Source of the DNA: Zygnema cylindricum
Lineage: Eukaryota > Streptophyta > Zygnematophyceae > Zygnematales > Zygnemataceae
Assembly: GCA_037447655.1 (NCBI GenBank)
Contig: JBBHKE010000827.1
Coordinates: forward strand, 1-64,000
Direction of reading: 5' to 3'
Length of the DNA: 64,000 nt
The number at the start of each line of letters is the position of its first letter. Positions within the stretch are counted from its first letter, which is position 1. Positions 22,092 through 33,136 of this stretch are shown one piece after another. The notes beneath the pieces were generated by a model. It saw only the letters and a list, made by a program, of their open reading frames with translations, did no database searches and was not told the DNA's origin. The position numbers and the translations under genes are program-made.

Positions 22092-22530
22092 CTTAGGGTT
22101 TTGAATAAGAGACTTACCTCCGTGCCACTTGGCGCACATAAATGATATTTTTCATTTCGACCTTTAGTGTGAACTTGTTTTAGGTTTTGGCTTGATAGCT
22201 CATATTTCTCTTTTGGTATTAATGTATAGTGTATTTTTCGTGCTCTCGAAGTTTGTTTTTCAGTATTCTATTTGTTTTTCTTTTTGTTTTCTAACTGACA
22301 ACTACTTGCTTATTGTGCTGCTTAGCTTTTGTTGTGGTTTTATCCTTTTGGGTTTTTCCATCACTTACCATTGATGGTAGTCAACAATTTTCCATTCCAA
22401 TCATGTTTTGTACTTTGATGATATCAACGTCACGTTTTTTATGATAAAATTTTCTTCTTCTATAGCAAGAGGTATAGCAAAGGGTAAGTCAGCGTTGTCG
22501 AACCCAAGAGGTTAGAGCGAACTCCTACCT
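22092..22530. other. Probable LINE a 3' tail, no gene
   Basis: T- and TG-rich sequence after the LINE a stop, comparable in character to that following LINE b. No poly(A) end or target duplication could be fixed. Confidence 0.35.
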
Positions 22531-22540
22531 CCCTATGGTA

Positions 22541-22621
22541 CTCGTAGGGAGGGAGAGAGAGGGAGAGAGAGAGGGAGAGGGAGAGAGGGAGAGAGGGAGA
22601 GAGAGGGAGAGAGGGAGAGAT
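22541..22621. repeat. GGGAGAGA simple repeat
   Basis: About ten units of gggagaga/gagaggga. It is flanked by two copies of gtcagcgttgt and caagaggttagag/aagaggttaaag (22490-22520 and 22622-22650), so a short direct duplication brackets it. Confidence 0.8.
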
Positions 22622-22980
22622 GTCAGCGTTGTAAAACATAAGAGGTTAAAGAGAACTCTAACCGCTATATGGTACTCGTTCAGCATTGAAGTCTCGACAA
22701 TAAGAAAATCGCTTCAGCCAATTAGGTTAATGGAAGTCATAATAATGTCATTTTAAGCGAGACCACTTTTCGCGCCCATAGATGATAGTTCATTCAATAT
22801 TCAATTCATGGAGGTTACTGAAAATGTACAGGAAGAACAAATGATGTGGGAAAACGATTGTACTCCATGAATCGCAACTATTAGTGTTGATGTTCTCTTT
22901 GTCGCTTTAAAACACCTATCTCCTTGCACACACAGGTCTTTCGACTCTCCACCCCCTTGCACCTTCCCCTCTACCCCCTT
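22622..22980. other. No recognisable feature
   Basis: Between the GA repeat and the first LINE b homology. The frames carry no signature. Confidence 0.3.
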
Positions 22981-22984
22981 CCAT

Positions 22985-25140
22985 CCAAGCATTTGAGCCT
23001 TTTGAGAGATTTACTTTAGATCCAAAGGTTTTCATTAAGGCCCTTAGCTCTACTCCTCACCCCTCAGCGGGGGCCCCTCAGGCACAGAGTATGTGTTGTT
23101 TCGCAATGTTTTGTCGTTTGAATCAGGTGCTCGATGGTTTGACGTGTTTTTTGGAGTATGTTCTCTTATTGCTAGTGGGGATGTTCCCCCTCGGATTTGT
23201 GATCTGTTGGATGTACATCCAGATTGGATGGACTTTCAGGTCGACGTTTCCAATGCCTTCAATACGGTAAATTAGTACGTCATCTTTTCAGATCTTATAG
23301 CGCCTCCATCTCTGATTGTCCAATTTTCCCCTTTGTGAGGGCTTTTAATTCTTCGACCAGTAGCCTTTCCTTCTTGGCCAACGGAGACATCATTCCTCTC
23401 TCCTCTGCGACCGGCACTCGCCAGAGCGACCCTTTGGGCGGTCCTTTGTTCGCCCTCGCCCATTGCCAAGCCGCCCTCGCCCATTACCAGGCCCTCCGTG
23501 CTCCCACGGCCGCTTTCCCTTCTTGCCTTTTCCCTTCCTTTGCAAATGATATGCACATTATTGGACCTAAGGAACACGTTGGCATATAAATTTTTCAAGG
23601 AACGTTTAGCCGAACTCAACCTTTCAGTCTAGTCTTCGAAATATGTTATTTGGACCTAGACGGATATTCCACTAAACTTTACTCCCCCTCCTAGTTTTCA
23701 AATTCCTTCTCCCTCCGATGGCATTCGTGTGCTGGGTTGTCCCCTTGCTTCGGATACTTTCGTGATTCAATTTCTTGATGATGCTATACAAAGCAATCTG
23801 ACCAACGTGGACAACCTTTCTCACCTTCCCGATCCCATGTGGCTTTTGCTATGTTAACGAGGTGTTTTCTCCACCGCTCTTCTTACCTTTCTCGAACTTC
23901 CCTTCTGACCCTGACGTTTGTCTCATCTCTCTCAACCTTATCGCCTCATGGATGTCCTCCACACTCTGCTAGGTCGTCGGGCATTCGATCGTGAGTTTGA
24001 GCATTCGGCCGGCCTTCAGGCATCCCTCCATGTCTTTACGTGGGGGTTGGGTCTATTATCGACTGCGCGTGTTGCTCTTCCTGCATATTTGGGCAGTTGG
24101 TGCCTTATTGCCTCCGCTCTTGTTTCTCGCTTTTTGGTTGGGGACACCTTTGTTCTCGCCACCATCGTTCACCGGGCTTCAAACGGTGTGTTCGCCTTCC
24201 AACATTTTCTATTAGACGCGTCACGTTCTCTTCCTCCTCATGCCCTAGTGGATGTGCCGATTTTTTCCACCTTTGTTACGAAATCTTTGAGCGTGTCCAA
24301 TAATCAATTTCCGATCGAGTTGTCGCCGCCATTAAATCCAAGGTTCTCGAGGCGTTTCCCTCTGATTCTTCGCCTGCCGAGCTTCTTTCTGATGGTGGCG
24401 CTGATCAAGGTCTTGGCTATTTGCTACTCCTATTTTTTCCACTCTCCGATTCTCACCTGCTTTGTTCATTACCGCCCTCCGGTTTCGCCTTGGCCTCCCC
24501 CATCCTTCTTTACTTGACTCTCTTGTTTGGGCCTCTGGTCGTGTCTTGGGGGCCGATGGTGTCCATTTGCTTTGTTGCTCCCATAGGGGAGATTTGATCC
24601 AGCCGCACGACACTTTTTTTGACGCCGTTGCGATTATCGCTTCAAAGGGGGGATTTTTTGTGCGTTGGGAGGTTTCTCATATTGTTCCCTCGCGGCTGAT
24701 TTATGTTGTTTTGCTCGATGGTGCTCGTCACATCTTCACTGATATTGTTTTGGTGAACCCTACTTTTGCTACAATTGTTGGTTAGGCGCTCGACATGTTG
24801 GGTGGCAGGTTGTGATGCCACCAAGGCAAACGAGCGTGATCATCGGGACCTTATGGATGACTTTATTCCAATGGCAGTCGAGATCTTTGGTTGTTTGGGT
24901 GTTGTGTTAGACAAGTTTCTCCGTACTGGTGCTCGACGTGCTTTCGAGCGGCGAGGACCTGAGAGCCCTCCACCTTTGGTGCTTACCTCTTTTTATTGTC
25001 AATGTTTATCTCTTGCTTTACAGCAAGTGCAGGCTTCTATTTTCCTTCAACCGGCTATGGTGGTTATGGATCGTCGACGTGTTCTAAAACTTCCTCAACG
25101 TGCTCCCCTGAGTTGGGGGGACTTATGGGGTTGCTTTTAG
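22985..25140 (+). pseudogene. LINE b: reverse transcriptase to C-terminus, decayed
   Basis: This is the 3' half of a non-LTR retrotransposon on the plus strand, in several frames. PHPSAGAPQAQ is near 23060, and MDFQVDVSNAFNTVN near 23225-23275 (RT block with the first Asp). GTRQSDPLGGPLFALAH is near 23410-23460, then FANDMHIIGP near 23540 in the place of the usual FADD, so the catalytic pair is degraded. GLGLLSTARVALPAYLGSW is near 24045-24100. HDTFFDAVAIIASKGGFFV and TDIVLVNPTFATIV are near 24605-24780. DDFIPMAVEIFGCLG and RTGARRAFERRGPES run to the stop at 25138-25140. No endonuclease domain was found. Many stops make it inactive. Confidence 0.8.
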
Positions 25141-25400
25141 TAGATATTTAATCGAGTTGGAGATTGGCTTGTAGTTCTGGTTTTGTTTGTTATTGTGCTT
25201 TTCATTTTGGGTTTGTGTGCTTTTATTTTACTTGCCATTTTTATGTGTTCATGTTGCTATATTTGTTTTTGTTGCCCTGCTTGTAGTGTTTTAGTTTTGG
25301 CCATGCCACCCCTTTTGTACCCTTTGACTCAGATGGTTTACCATCGTGCATTTTAATTTATCCTAGCCGTTTTTTTTTTTTTACTTTTCGATTAAAGATT
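25141..25400 (+). other. LINE b 3' untranslated region
   Basis: TG-rich sequence following the LINE stop, ending in a T run at 25367-25382. The exact end and target duplication are not clear. Confidence 0.45.
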
Positions 25401-25930
25401 GTCAATCGAAAGATTGAAATCCTACCTTTTAAGCAAAACCGTCGGGTTGACGATTTGGCAAGTTTGTACGGATTAAACACTTTTAAAATAGGGAAAGAAA
25501 AAGTAATAGCGATAGCTATAAATGGTTTTGTGTTGGGTATTGAGAGCCTCTTACCAGGAACTGATATGTACTGTGTTTTTACTTAATGATAATTGATATA
25601 TCAAAAGTTGCATATATTGGGATTAATTAACAATATTTTGTGATAAATTATCGGGTTGATAACGATCGTGATAACTTTGAATGTTGGTAAGGAACGAAAT
25701 ACCACATTTATTTGAAAATTCTCCTCGCCCTTCTATCGCAATACCTCCGTACTTTTTTTGTACTTTTCTTTTGACTTGCAATTTCGCACAAAAGCACTGA
25801 CCCTCCACCCCTACCCGATATATCGACGTCCCTCACTATTCGACATTCAATACATCGGTTGTCATGATTTCTCATAATAGGAATGCATTCGTTCCGCAAC
25901 ACTAGGAAAATCGTTTTTTTTTTGTTGTCA
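25401..25930. other. No recognisable feature
   Basis: AT-rich spacer. Short minus-strand frames have no family signature. Confidence 0.35.
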
Positions 25931-25932
25931 TA

Positions 25933-26395
25933 GGCATAAAGGGTTTCAAAAGTCAAAATTTCAGATACCCGAAACAGACACTTTTTTTTTTAAGTCTGAA
26001 CACCCGATACCCGACCGAGTTATGTCACGCTCTTCTATTGTTACCCGTTACTCGATATGTGTTTACGAAAATAATAGTTAACCGAAACTCATTTTTTAGC
26101 GACTACTCGTACCCTCCCGTACCTGAATATGTACAAAAATTAGCGGTACATCTCCCTTATACCTTCCAGGATACCAAGAGTACAAAGTATAACAATGTTG
26201 GATAGTATGGGCTGTACATTACCTTCAATTTTTTTCGTTTACCTAACCGTACTGGATTTTTTTTTTTTTTTTGTGAATCACCCGCTCTAATTTGGCTGCC
26301 GCCGAAAATTTGGCACCCAAATCCGTCCTGAATCCGACGCGGGTGGTCAGGTAACCGTCGGGTACGGATTTGGGTACCCGATTGCGACCTTCTGT
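25933..26395 (+). mobile_element. Short element, family B, near-complete
   Basis: It contains the left part (agtcaaaatttcagatacccg, ccgaccgagttatgtcacgc) and the right part (gccgaaaatttggcacccaa, gtaaccgtcgggtacgg, ending ttgcgaccttctg). The right end read on the other strand starts cagaaggtcgcaatc, like the left end of the copy at 2205 (caaaggtcgcaaaag). That gives a terminal inverted repeat near caGAGGTCGcaAAmGGTC. No clean target duplication is visible. Confidence 0.6.
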
Positions 26396-26499
26396 CCTAT
26401 GCGTCCCAAACTTTTGTCAAGACTTCTTCCAAATGTCTTGAATCAATTTTAGCGTTTTCGATGGGCACAAATTGTGTGAATTTTTCACATGTACTTCTA

Positions 26500-26815
26500 G
26501 CTTAGGGTACGTCCCCATGTATTTGTAACTTAGCGAACTTACTTTATTTTTTAGCGCGGATCTGGCAGACCCGAATTTCAGGTGTCTCTATGTGTTTACT
26601 TGAAATTATTACGTAACTTTGTGACAATTGTATACGTCGATAATGCCCGTGACGGCTGTCAACGTGTACAATCTATCTTGCCGCATTGTATTTTTCAAAA
26701 AAATTTGAAGCGTCGCAAGACACATCGTAATTTTTAAAACGGTTTAGTTTGTCGCATGTCATTGCGTGACATCGTAGACGTACAGCCTTGCAGCCGTGGC
26801 TATACAACATGCCTT
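26500..26815 (-). mobile_element. Family D element fragment, interrupted by family C
   Basis: On the minus strand it matches the right-hand part of the family D element at 33535-34255: gggtacgtccccatg end, ttactttattttttagcgc, cgtgacggctgtcaacgtg, gtgacatcgtagacgtac. Similarity ends just before the family C insertion at 26824. Confidence 0.6.
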
Positions 26816-26823
26816 TGCTTAAA

Positions 26824-27130
26824 CCATAGTTCAAAAGTAGGTGAAAGTTGGCTCATACAATATGCCTATTGTATACAAAACATACAATATGGCCTTAAAA
26901 CCCATATTGTATTCCGAGCAATTTGGACCAATCAAAACATCCGGCCCAAAAATTGGACCAATTAAAACATTCTGACCAAAATAATTTATGTACACCGTCA
27001 GATTCGGACGATCGGACGGTTGCTGATCAAAGTAGCGATCTAACAAGATCACATGAAAAGTCCATAACACAATTTACGCTAAAGGCGCCGACCAAAGGCC
27101 TACTAAAAAACGCGTACTTTTGAACTATGG
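26824..27130 (+). mobile_element. Short element, family C, complete, 6-bp target duplication
   Basis: The 307-bp element starts ccatagttcaaaagtagg and ends cgtacttttgaactatgg, a terminal inverted repeat of 16 to 18 bases. It is flanked by cttaaa at 26818-26823 and 27131-27136. It has no coding capacity. The superfamily is uncertain. Confidence 0.85.
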
Positions 27131-27136
27131 CTTAAA

Positions 27137-28413
27137 CCTCTCCTGTCTGGCCGACATGACTTCTCAGTGTTTTCACCTTCGCAGATTTTCACCTTTCCGT
27201 GAAATGACACTACACTATCGAGACCCCTTCAAAAGAAAACCCTACAAGGTGCATGCGAACAAAAACGAACCACCCTGTACGTTTTTCAGTCGTCAAAAAC
27301 TTTTGAAAACTTTTTACACGTGGGAATATGTATTCCTATTTGTGTAAACAACTTTACTTTATTTAAAATACGATGTGTTTTATGATAATTTTGAAGATAA
27401 TGTGACAATGGGTCGAAAAAACACAAGACGACAAGAAAGAAATAAGGGTGGAATTCCATTAGGCCGTCCCAGTAAATGTACGGAAATTCTACTGTCAGCG
27501 TTTACTGGAAGACTATTCCATTTTGTCGGGCCAGTAACAAACCTTCCTCAATTATGATTAGCGCCACGTAGGTTAGAGTCCAGGTTTGAAAATCTTAAAT
27601 AAAATCTTCAAACGGAAAGTCAAAACGAAATAACTTTACGGCTGGAGGTAGTTAATGATTCGTACGTAAAGTTTGCGACCATATTATTGATTTTGAAAAC
27701 GGAAATCAAAATTTCGAAACGGAATGGCAAAAAGACGCGGCAAACTTTGAAGGTCGCGGCAATCTTTGAATGTCGGTGGATGTCAGACGGAGCGTGCGAA
27801 AAAAAATTCGGCTCACTTACATCCAGCGTGGCAGGCGGCACATGGACCGTAGGACGTAGGCACATTGCCTATACGACGTGTAGACTTGTGATCGCTTGTT
27901 CAAAGTAGATATTTTTTTTCTTTTTCACGTGTACCAATGGTACACGTCTAGTATCGTACAAGTCTCCTCGCGAGGAGAGTGTCGTGACACTGGATGATGT
28001 GCGCGATTGCTTCGCGGATCTGAAAAAGTGGAATATCCAACGGCCAAGAATTACGCCTACATCATTGGAGCTTCCCGACAGCTTTCCAGTAACGATTTTT
28101 CGTCTGACAAATTTTTTTTTAAGGTACGGCGTGGTACGGATATGTACGAACCTGTACGGCGTCCAGTAACGAACCACACTTTTCTTCTAATGGAATTCCA
28201 CCCTGAGTTCGAGGATGACGCAAATTGTACTCTACAGATTTGCGATTTCTTCGTACGGTTGCAACTTAGGCATTACGACGCTAAGTTTGAAAGGAAAACG
28301 ACAAAAAAAAACCTGGACTTAGACACATTGGGCCGTACTTTGATTTTGTATTATTGTATATCGGTAACCTTTTACTGATCTCCGATATGTGCCATATTTT
28401 AACTTACCAATAA
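27137..28413. other. No recognisable gene
   Basis: Mixed sequence with many cgtac/gtacgg words. Frames of 60 to 123 codons on both strands overlap each other and have no family signature. The ggaattccattaggccg text near 27450 and gactattccatt near 27510 may be decayed element ends. Confidence 0.35.
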
Positions 28414-28608
<195 letters not shown>

Positions 28609-28654
28609 ATCGGGCCGTACTTGATAGTTGATACGCACGGTTATGTGTTCCGTA

Positions 28655-28747
28655 CTAGAGCATCGGTCCCTTTCCCGATAACGATAACCCATATGTCGGT
28701 TATCGGACATATCGCCGATATGAAAATCACCGATACACAACCTTAGT
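28655..28747. mobile_element. Family A right end only
   Basis: The text cccgataacgataaccc, cggttatcggacatatcgc and the end caccgatacacaacctta match the right end of family A elements (45173, 46473). No left end is found; the TA microsatellite lies on that side. Confidence 0.55.
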
Positions 28748-29018
28748 ATTTTGTAATTCTTTTCTTTCCATAAAACTACAGTAGAAGCGTAATAAAAAAA
28801 CAGACATAATTTATGCCACGTGGCAATCCGAAATTACAGAGCTTTCGCGGGTCTATTTTGGCCGGTTTTCGCATTTTGCGGTCGACCTTCCAATGTCCGC
28901 TTTGGAGTCATGATGGCGACGCCCTTGGTTACGACTAAGCTAACGACAAATGTCAAATGTCCATTTGTAACCGAGAGCCTTTCGCTAAACTAATAGGTTA
29001 AATATTATAATACTATTG
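28748..29018. other. No recognisable feature
   Basis: Spacer between family A end and the element at 29027. Confidence 0.3.
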
Positions 29019-29026
29019 GTCGAAGG

Positions 29027-29442
29027 TAGTGTTGGGTATCGGGTAGATTCATATCGCGATAATTTCGATATTCGATATATCGAATATCGATCGAGGAGGA
29101 TCCTCGATATATCGTACCGAGACCAACATAAATTATCGCGATATATATCGCAAAAATTTCGTGTCCGTACAGGCAGAGTACGGAAAACCGTACGAAAAAG
29201 CATACGGAGAATCGTACGGAAAATCGTACGCCCCCCCCCCCCCACTGGGGGCTCAGGGGGGGGGGGGGGGGGTTTTGAAAAAAAATTTTTTTTTTCATAT
29301 TTGATATATGGTCGATACGATATATTGGCGATATATCGCGATATTTTGAAATTCGATATATTGAAGCGATATATCGAATATCGGGTACATGAAATTCGAT
29401 ATATATCGAATATCGGCAATGGGTCCTCGATACCCAACACTA
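29027..29442. mobile_element. hAT-like short element A', complete, 8-bp target duplication
   Basis: The 416-bp element has perfect 15-base terminal inverted repeats (tagtgttgggtatcg and its complement cgatacccaacacta). It is flanked by gtcgaagg at 29019-29026 and 29443-29450. The interior has many cgatata words and a central block of C15 and G18 separated by actgggggctca. The ends differ by one base from family A (gttgGgtatcg for gttgTgtatcg). No transposase is encoded. An 8-bp duplication is characteristic of hAT. Confidence 0.92.
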
Positions 29443-29450
29443 GTCGAAGG

Positions 29451-31105
29451 TTTTCGTTTGAAAGAAAAAGCGCTCGCAAGTCCGTTTCGTTACAGTTACG
29501 ATGGACGGACAGCTGGTTTGGCAACTGCTTTGGAATTGTCCTTTATGTCGTTTATGTCAAAAACTAAAATGTAAAAGTTTTGCCCACGTATCCATTTCGG
29601 AGGTGCCAATAATTGTACGGGCACGTTTATTGGCTGTACATTTTCGATCAATCCTCGTTAAGTCGTGGCAATTTGTCGTAAGCCGTTTAAACCATAACCT
29701 TCTTTACATGAAAGAAGCCTCCCGGTTTCGTGCGTTGTATTGTGTGGACCACATGGGCTCGTGACCTCGTCGTATTCCGTACGCTAAAATTAGCTTATTC
29801 AACCGCAAAATCCGATTGTACAATTTTGTACGAGCGGATGAAATTTTAGATTGTAAAATCGTACGTAAATGTCAAATTTATATAGCGATTTGGTAAAAGC
29901 GTTCGCAAAATGTCAAATTTATACATGCGTACTATATCGTTGTATGAAATGTACTATAAATTTGTAATGGTTTAAAACCATAAATAACGTTGCAAAAAAA
30001 GTCAATGGGCGGCAAAAGAGAGCCTCAAATAATATCCTCGGGCAATTTTTTTTATCGTGGCTTTTTTTGTCGTGGTTTGAATCCAACCTGACCGAAAGCA
30101 CATGGCCTGCACCGCCCTACAATCACATAAACAAATATTACTTTACACGCGTCGAAATTTCATTCGTATTTTAAAATACGACTCAATTGTGCTTCCCTAC
30201 CTTTTTATCCTAAAGTACAATACTACACCGAACCGTACAATAAAAAGCCGTTATCGTAACATTTGGTCAGGAAAGCACCGACCATGCGACGGTACCCTTT
30301 GACATTTTCGCAAAAGTCTGCGACCAAAATGCGTCGCCATACGACGCTTTCAGCGACCACCTAAGCGACGTATTTAGATGAACCACATTCTCCTACAAGA
30401 GGGAAATTGCGTCTCATAGGATATTTTTTCGCTGCCAAAATCTCGTACGTTTTCCAAGCCGAAAAACTAAAATCAATGGCTATAAATCCTCCTCAAAATT
30501 GCCCGCGGGAATTGCTATAAAAGCTGTTCTGGCGGACTTCACTGGATCAATTTCCGGAAGGAAGTGTCCTTATGAAACCTAATTTTTTTAGGAAATCTAA
30601 GTTCCTTAGGAAAACAAAAGTTTCAAAATTCATTTTTAGAGCTTTCAATCTTTAGATTCATTATGGAGTTCGCATTTTTGGTGTAGTAGTTTGATTCGGA
30701 GTTGTTTTTTTAATTTTTTAGTTTGAGCTCATTTGAGTGGAGGAAAAAGTTTGATGTTAAAGAACAAAAGGGGAGATAAAAAGTTAGCCCTAAACTTGCC
30801 ACGTGGAAGTATGACAATAAGGTACGATGTGTGGATATTCATCGATGTGTTGTGCCAAAAGAAATGTTGTTAATTTGTGTTGTGTTAGGGTTGATGCTCA
30901 AATGTATTCAGGGTTTAAAGGAAAATTGTTTTTGAAGCAAAATGTTTTAGAAGCAAAATGTTCTATTTCTGATCATTTCTTTAACAGATATGTATCAAAT
31001 TTATCAATTTTTAATAAATAGCCAATGCACCACTTTCCTGATCAGCCACAAGTATTAAGGAGTCATCATGCATCATGCATCAAAACTAATTTGCCAAATC
31101 GACAA
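29451..31105. other. No recognisable gene
   Basis: Long non-coding stretch with repeated gtacg and cgcaaaa words. The frames lack any domain. Around 30300-30420 the text gcgtcgccatacgacgc and agcgaccacctaagcgacg hints at another decayed short element. Confidence 0.35.
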
Positions 31106-31129
31106 CTAACAACATCATTCAAATTGGCA

Positions 31130-31345
31130 TTGCACATTGGACGATGGACATTGGCATTTGATGTCGGACACATTGGACAGTGGGCATGGGAAATGGGATG
31201 TTAGATGTTGGAGATTTGAGTTTGTATGTTGGAAAATGGATATTGAATACTGGACATTGGACATTGGTATTTGCACATTGGACGTTGGCCATTGGACAGG
31301 GTTAGATGACAGTGGACAGAGGCCAAAGAACATCGGACTAGACAA
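31130..31345. repeat. Degenerate ttggacatt minisatellite
   Basis: ttggacattgg, ttggacgatgg, ttggacagtgg and ttggacgttgg recur with spacers of 10 to 20 bases. A related run (caatgtccaatgtcc) on the opposite strand follows at 31445-31480. Confidence 0.75.
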
Positions 31346-31484
31346 TGACATTAGACATGTAAATTGTTTGTTAATGTCCACCTTTCAGTGTCTCCATACA
31401 TAGTCTGAATTCAAATAATAAATTTGTGTGATTGAATCCCTAATGCCCAATGTCTATTGTCCAATGTCCAATGTCCACTGAAGC

Positions 31485-31835
31485 AAAATGTTTTAGAAGC
31501 AAAATGTAGAGTTTAAATCAATATATAGGGCGTGAAAGCAAAATTTTAGAGATATAAAGCAAGTTTTAGCATGTGAAGTCAAAATGAGGATTTGTAAGCA
31601 AGTTTTAGGGTTTGAACGGCAAGTTAGGGTTTGATTCCGAACTAGGGTGACAAGCAAATTTTTAGGTTGAAAAGTGAAATGTCAAATGCAGGTTTTAGGT
31701 CTTGAAAGGAAATCTCAAGGTTTGAAGGCAAAATGTAGCATGTAATGCAAGTTTTAGGGTTTGAACTAAAGTTTAGGGTTTAGAAGCAAAGGATAAGGTT
31801 TAATTTGGTTTTTGAATTAGGGTTTGGTGAGAATC
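31485..31835. repeat. Degenerate ttttagggtttgaagcaaaa array
   Basis: Units of roughly 20 to 30 bases built on tttagggtttgaa and gaagcaaaat. The tttaggg core equals the common plant telomere word but never occurs in uninterrupted tandem. It may be a degraded interstitial telomere-like array or an unrelated minisatellite. Confidence 0.6.
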
Positions 31836-32157
31836 CCAACCCTTTCACATTTTGTATTGTTTCCATTGATAATTTAAACGATATAATTAAAAGGGTAAGC
31901 TGAAAGTACAAGTACGTAACAATGTTGCAATGAAACTTGAAATTTCCATCCTAAATAGATTTTCTTTGAAATCAATGGTATGCTTCATTATATTAATTAT
32001 ATTTGAAATGTTCAATGTTGAAAAATTGAACACCCATTTACATATCGGTTTGATATGCCATTGATCTATAGAATTGATTATAAACTGTAAAATTCCCACA
32101 GAAAATCGTCAATGTCGAAAATTATAGTTTTCGTTTCATATTTAATTAAAGTTGTGA
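31836..32157. other. No recognisable feature
   Basis: AT-rich spacer before the assembly gap. Confidence 0.3.
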
Positions 32158-32167
32158 NNNNNNNNNN
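32158..32167. other. Assembly gap (10 N)
   Basis: Ten undetermined bases. They lie immediately left of a partial A' element, so the assembly probably failed inside this repeat. Confidence 0.99.
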
Positions 32168-32313
32168 GAGCTAAGCCCAGAGTGTTCGAGATATATCGGC
32201 GATATATCGCGATAATTTGAAATTCGATATATCGAAGCGATATATCGAATATCGGGTACATGAAATTCGATATATATCGAATATCGGCAATGGGTCCTCG
32301 ATACCCAACACTA
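32168..32313. mobile_element. A' element, right part
   Basis: Over about 130 bp it is nearly identical to the right end of the element at 29027-29442, ending cgatacccaacacta. The left part is cut by the assembly gap. Confidence 0.85.
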
Positions 32314-32334
32314 CTGTAGTGTGCACTACAGTAG
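32311..32334. repeat. Perfect 11-bp-arm hairpin
   Basis: ctactgtagtg, loop tg, cactacagtag. It sits exactly between the A' end and a family E repeat. It may be the terminal repeat of one of the two or a target-site palindrome. Confidence 0.8.
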
Positions 32335-32480
32335 ACGCCAAGACGAGTATCCGTACTCAAACCGTACGCTTGAGCCAAAAGCTTGTGAGACCCGAATCGA
32401 GATTCAAGCATTTTAACGTCCAGGATTCGTCGTCATTTTATCTTCGTTTGGCCGAGGACGTTTGAACTAGGGTGAAGTTC
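32325..32480. repeat. Family E dispersed repeat, copy 1
   Basis: It is similar to 36668-36800: cgccaagac, gtatccgtactca, gtgagacccga, cattttaacgtccaggattc, gtcgt. No coding frame or ends are defined. Confidence 0.6.
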
Positions 32481-32816
32481 CATCAGGAAATTCTGTAATT
32501 GTACGGCCAACATTAAGAAATTCTGTAATTGTACGGCCAACATTACAGGATGCGACAGTTTGAATGGTGTTTTAACGCGCAATCTGTAATCCACGTGTTT
32601 GCAATTTATTGGTACCATGTAAAGTTATGATCGGATATTAAAAATCGTCAATGATTATTTCACCGACCAAAAATCTTCATTTGCGTACCAGGTCGTCGTA
32701 CAACACAGCTTTTGTACTCTTTACAAACGCCTTGTTAGGGTACCATCTCATTTTTTTAGGATTCCTGTTTAAATGCGTGACGAGTGAACGTTGCCAGAAA
32801 TAGTGTGACGAATGGG
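32481..32816. other. No gene; short tandem duplication
   Basis: A duplicated segment ttctgtaattgtacggccaa occurs at about 32490-32514 and 32520-32544. Nothing else is recognised. Confidence 0.45.
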
Positions 32817-32822
32817 CGCCAA

Positions 32823-33130
32823 CTATTGTTCAAAAGTAGGTGAAAGTAGGCTCATACAATATGCCTATTGTATACAATACATACAATATGACCTTAAGAC
32901 CCATATTATATTCGGACCTATTCGGACCAACTAAAACATTCAGACCAAAAATTGGACCAATTAAAACATTCGGACCAAAAAAATTTATTTACACCGTCAG
33001 ATTCAGACAATCGGACGGTCGCTGATCAAAGTAGCGACCTAAGAAGATCACATGAAAAGCCCATAACACAACTAACGATAAAGGCGCCGACCAAAGGCCT
33101 AGCATAAAAACGCCTACATTTGAACTATGG
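32823..33130 (+). mobile_element. Short element, family C, complete, 6-bp target duplication
   Basis: The 308-bp copy of the 26824 element starts ctattgttcaaaagtagg and ends acatttgaactatgg. It is flanked by cgccaa at 32817-32822 and 33131-33136. This independently supports the element's limits and its 6-bp duplication. Confidence 0.85.
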
Positions 33131-33136
33131 CGCCAA

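Noticed and set aside
23918-24613. 199-codon frame as an independent gene
   Set aside because: It carries GLGLLSTARVALPAYLGSW of the LINE polyprotein and is only one frame of a decayed LINE.
29016-29567. 183-codon plus and 179-codon minus frames
   Set aside because: They span a non-coding hAT-like element with inverted repeats and homopolymer runs, with mirrored frames on both strands.
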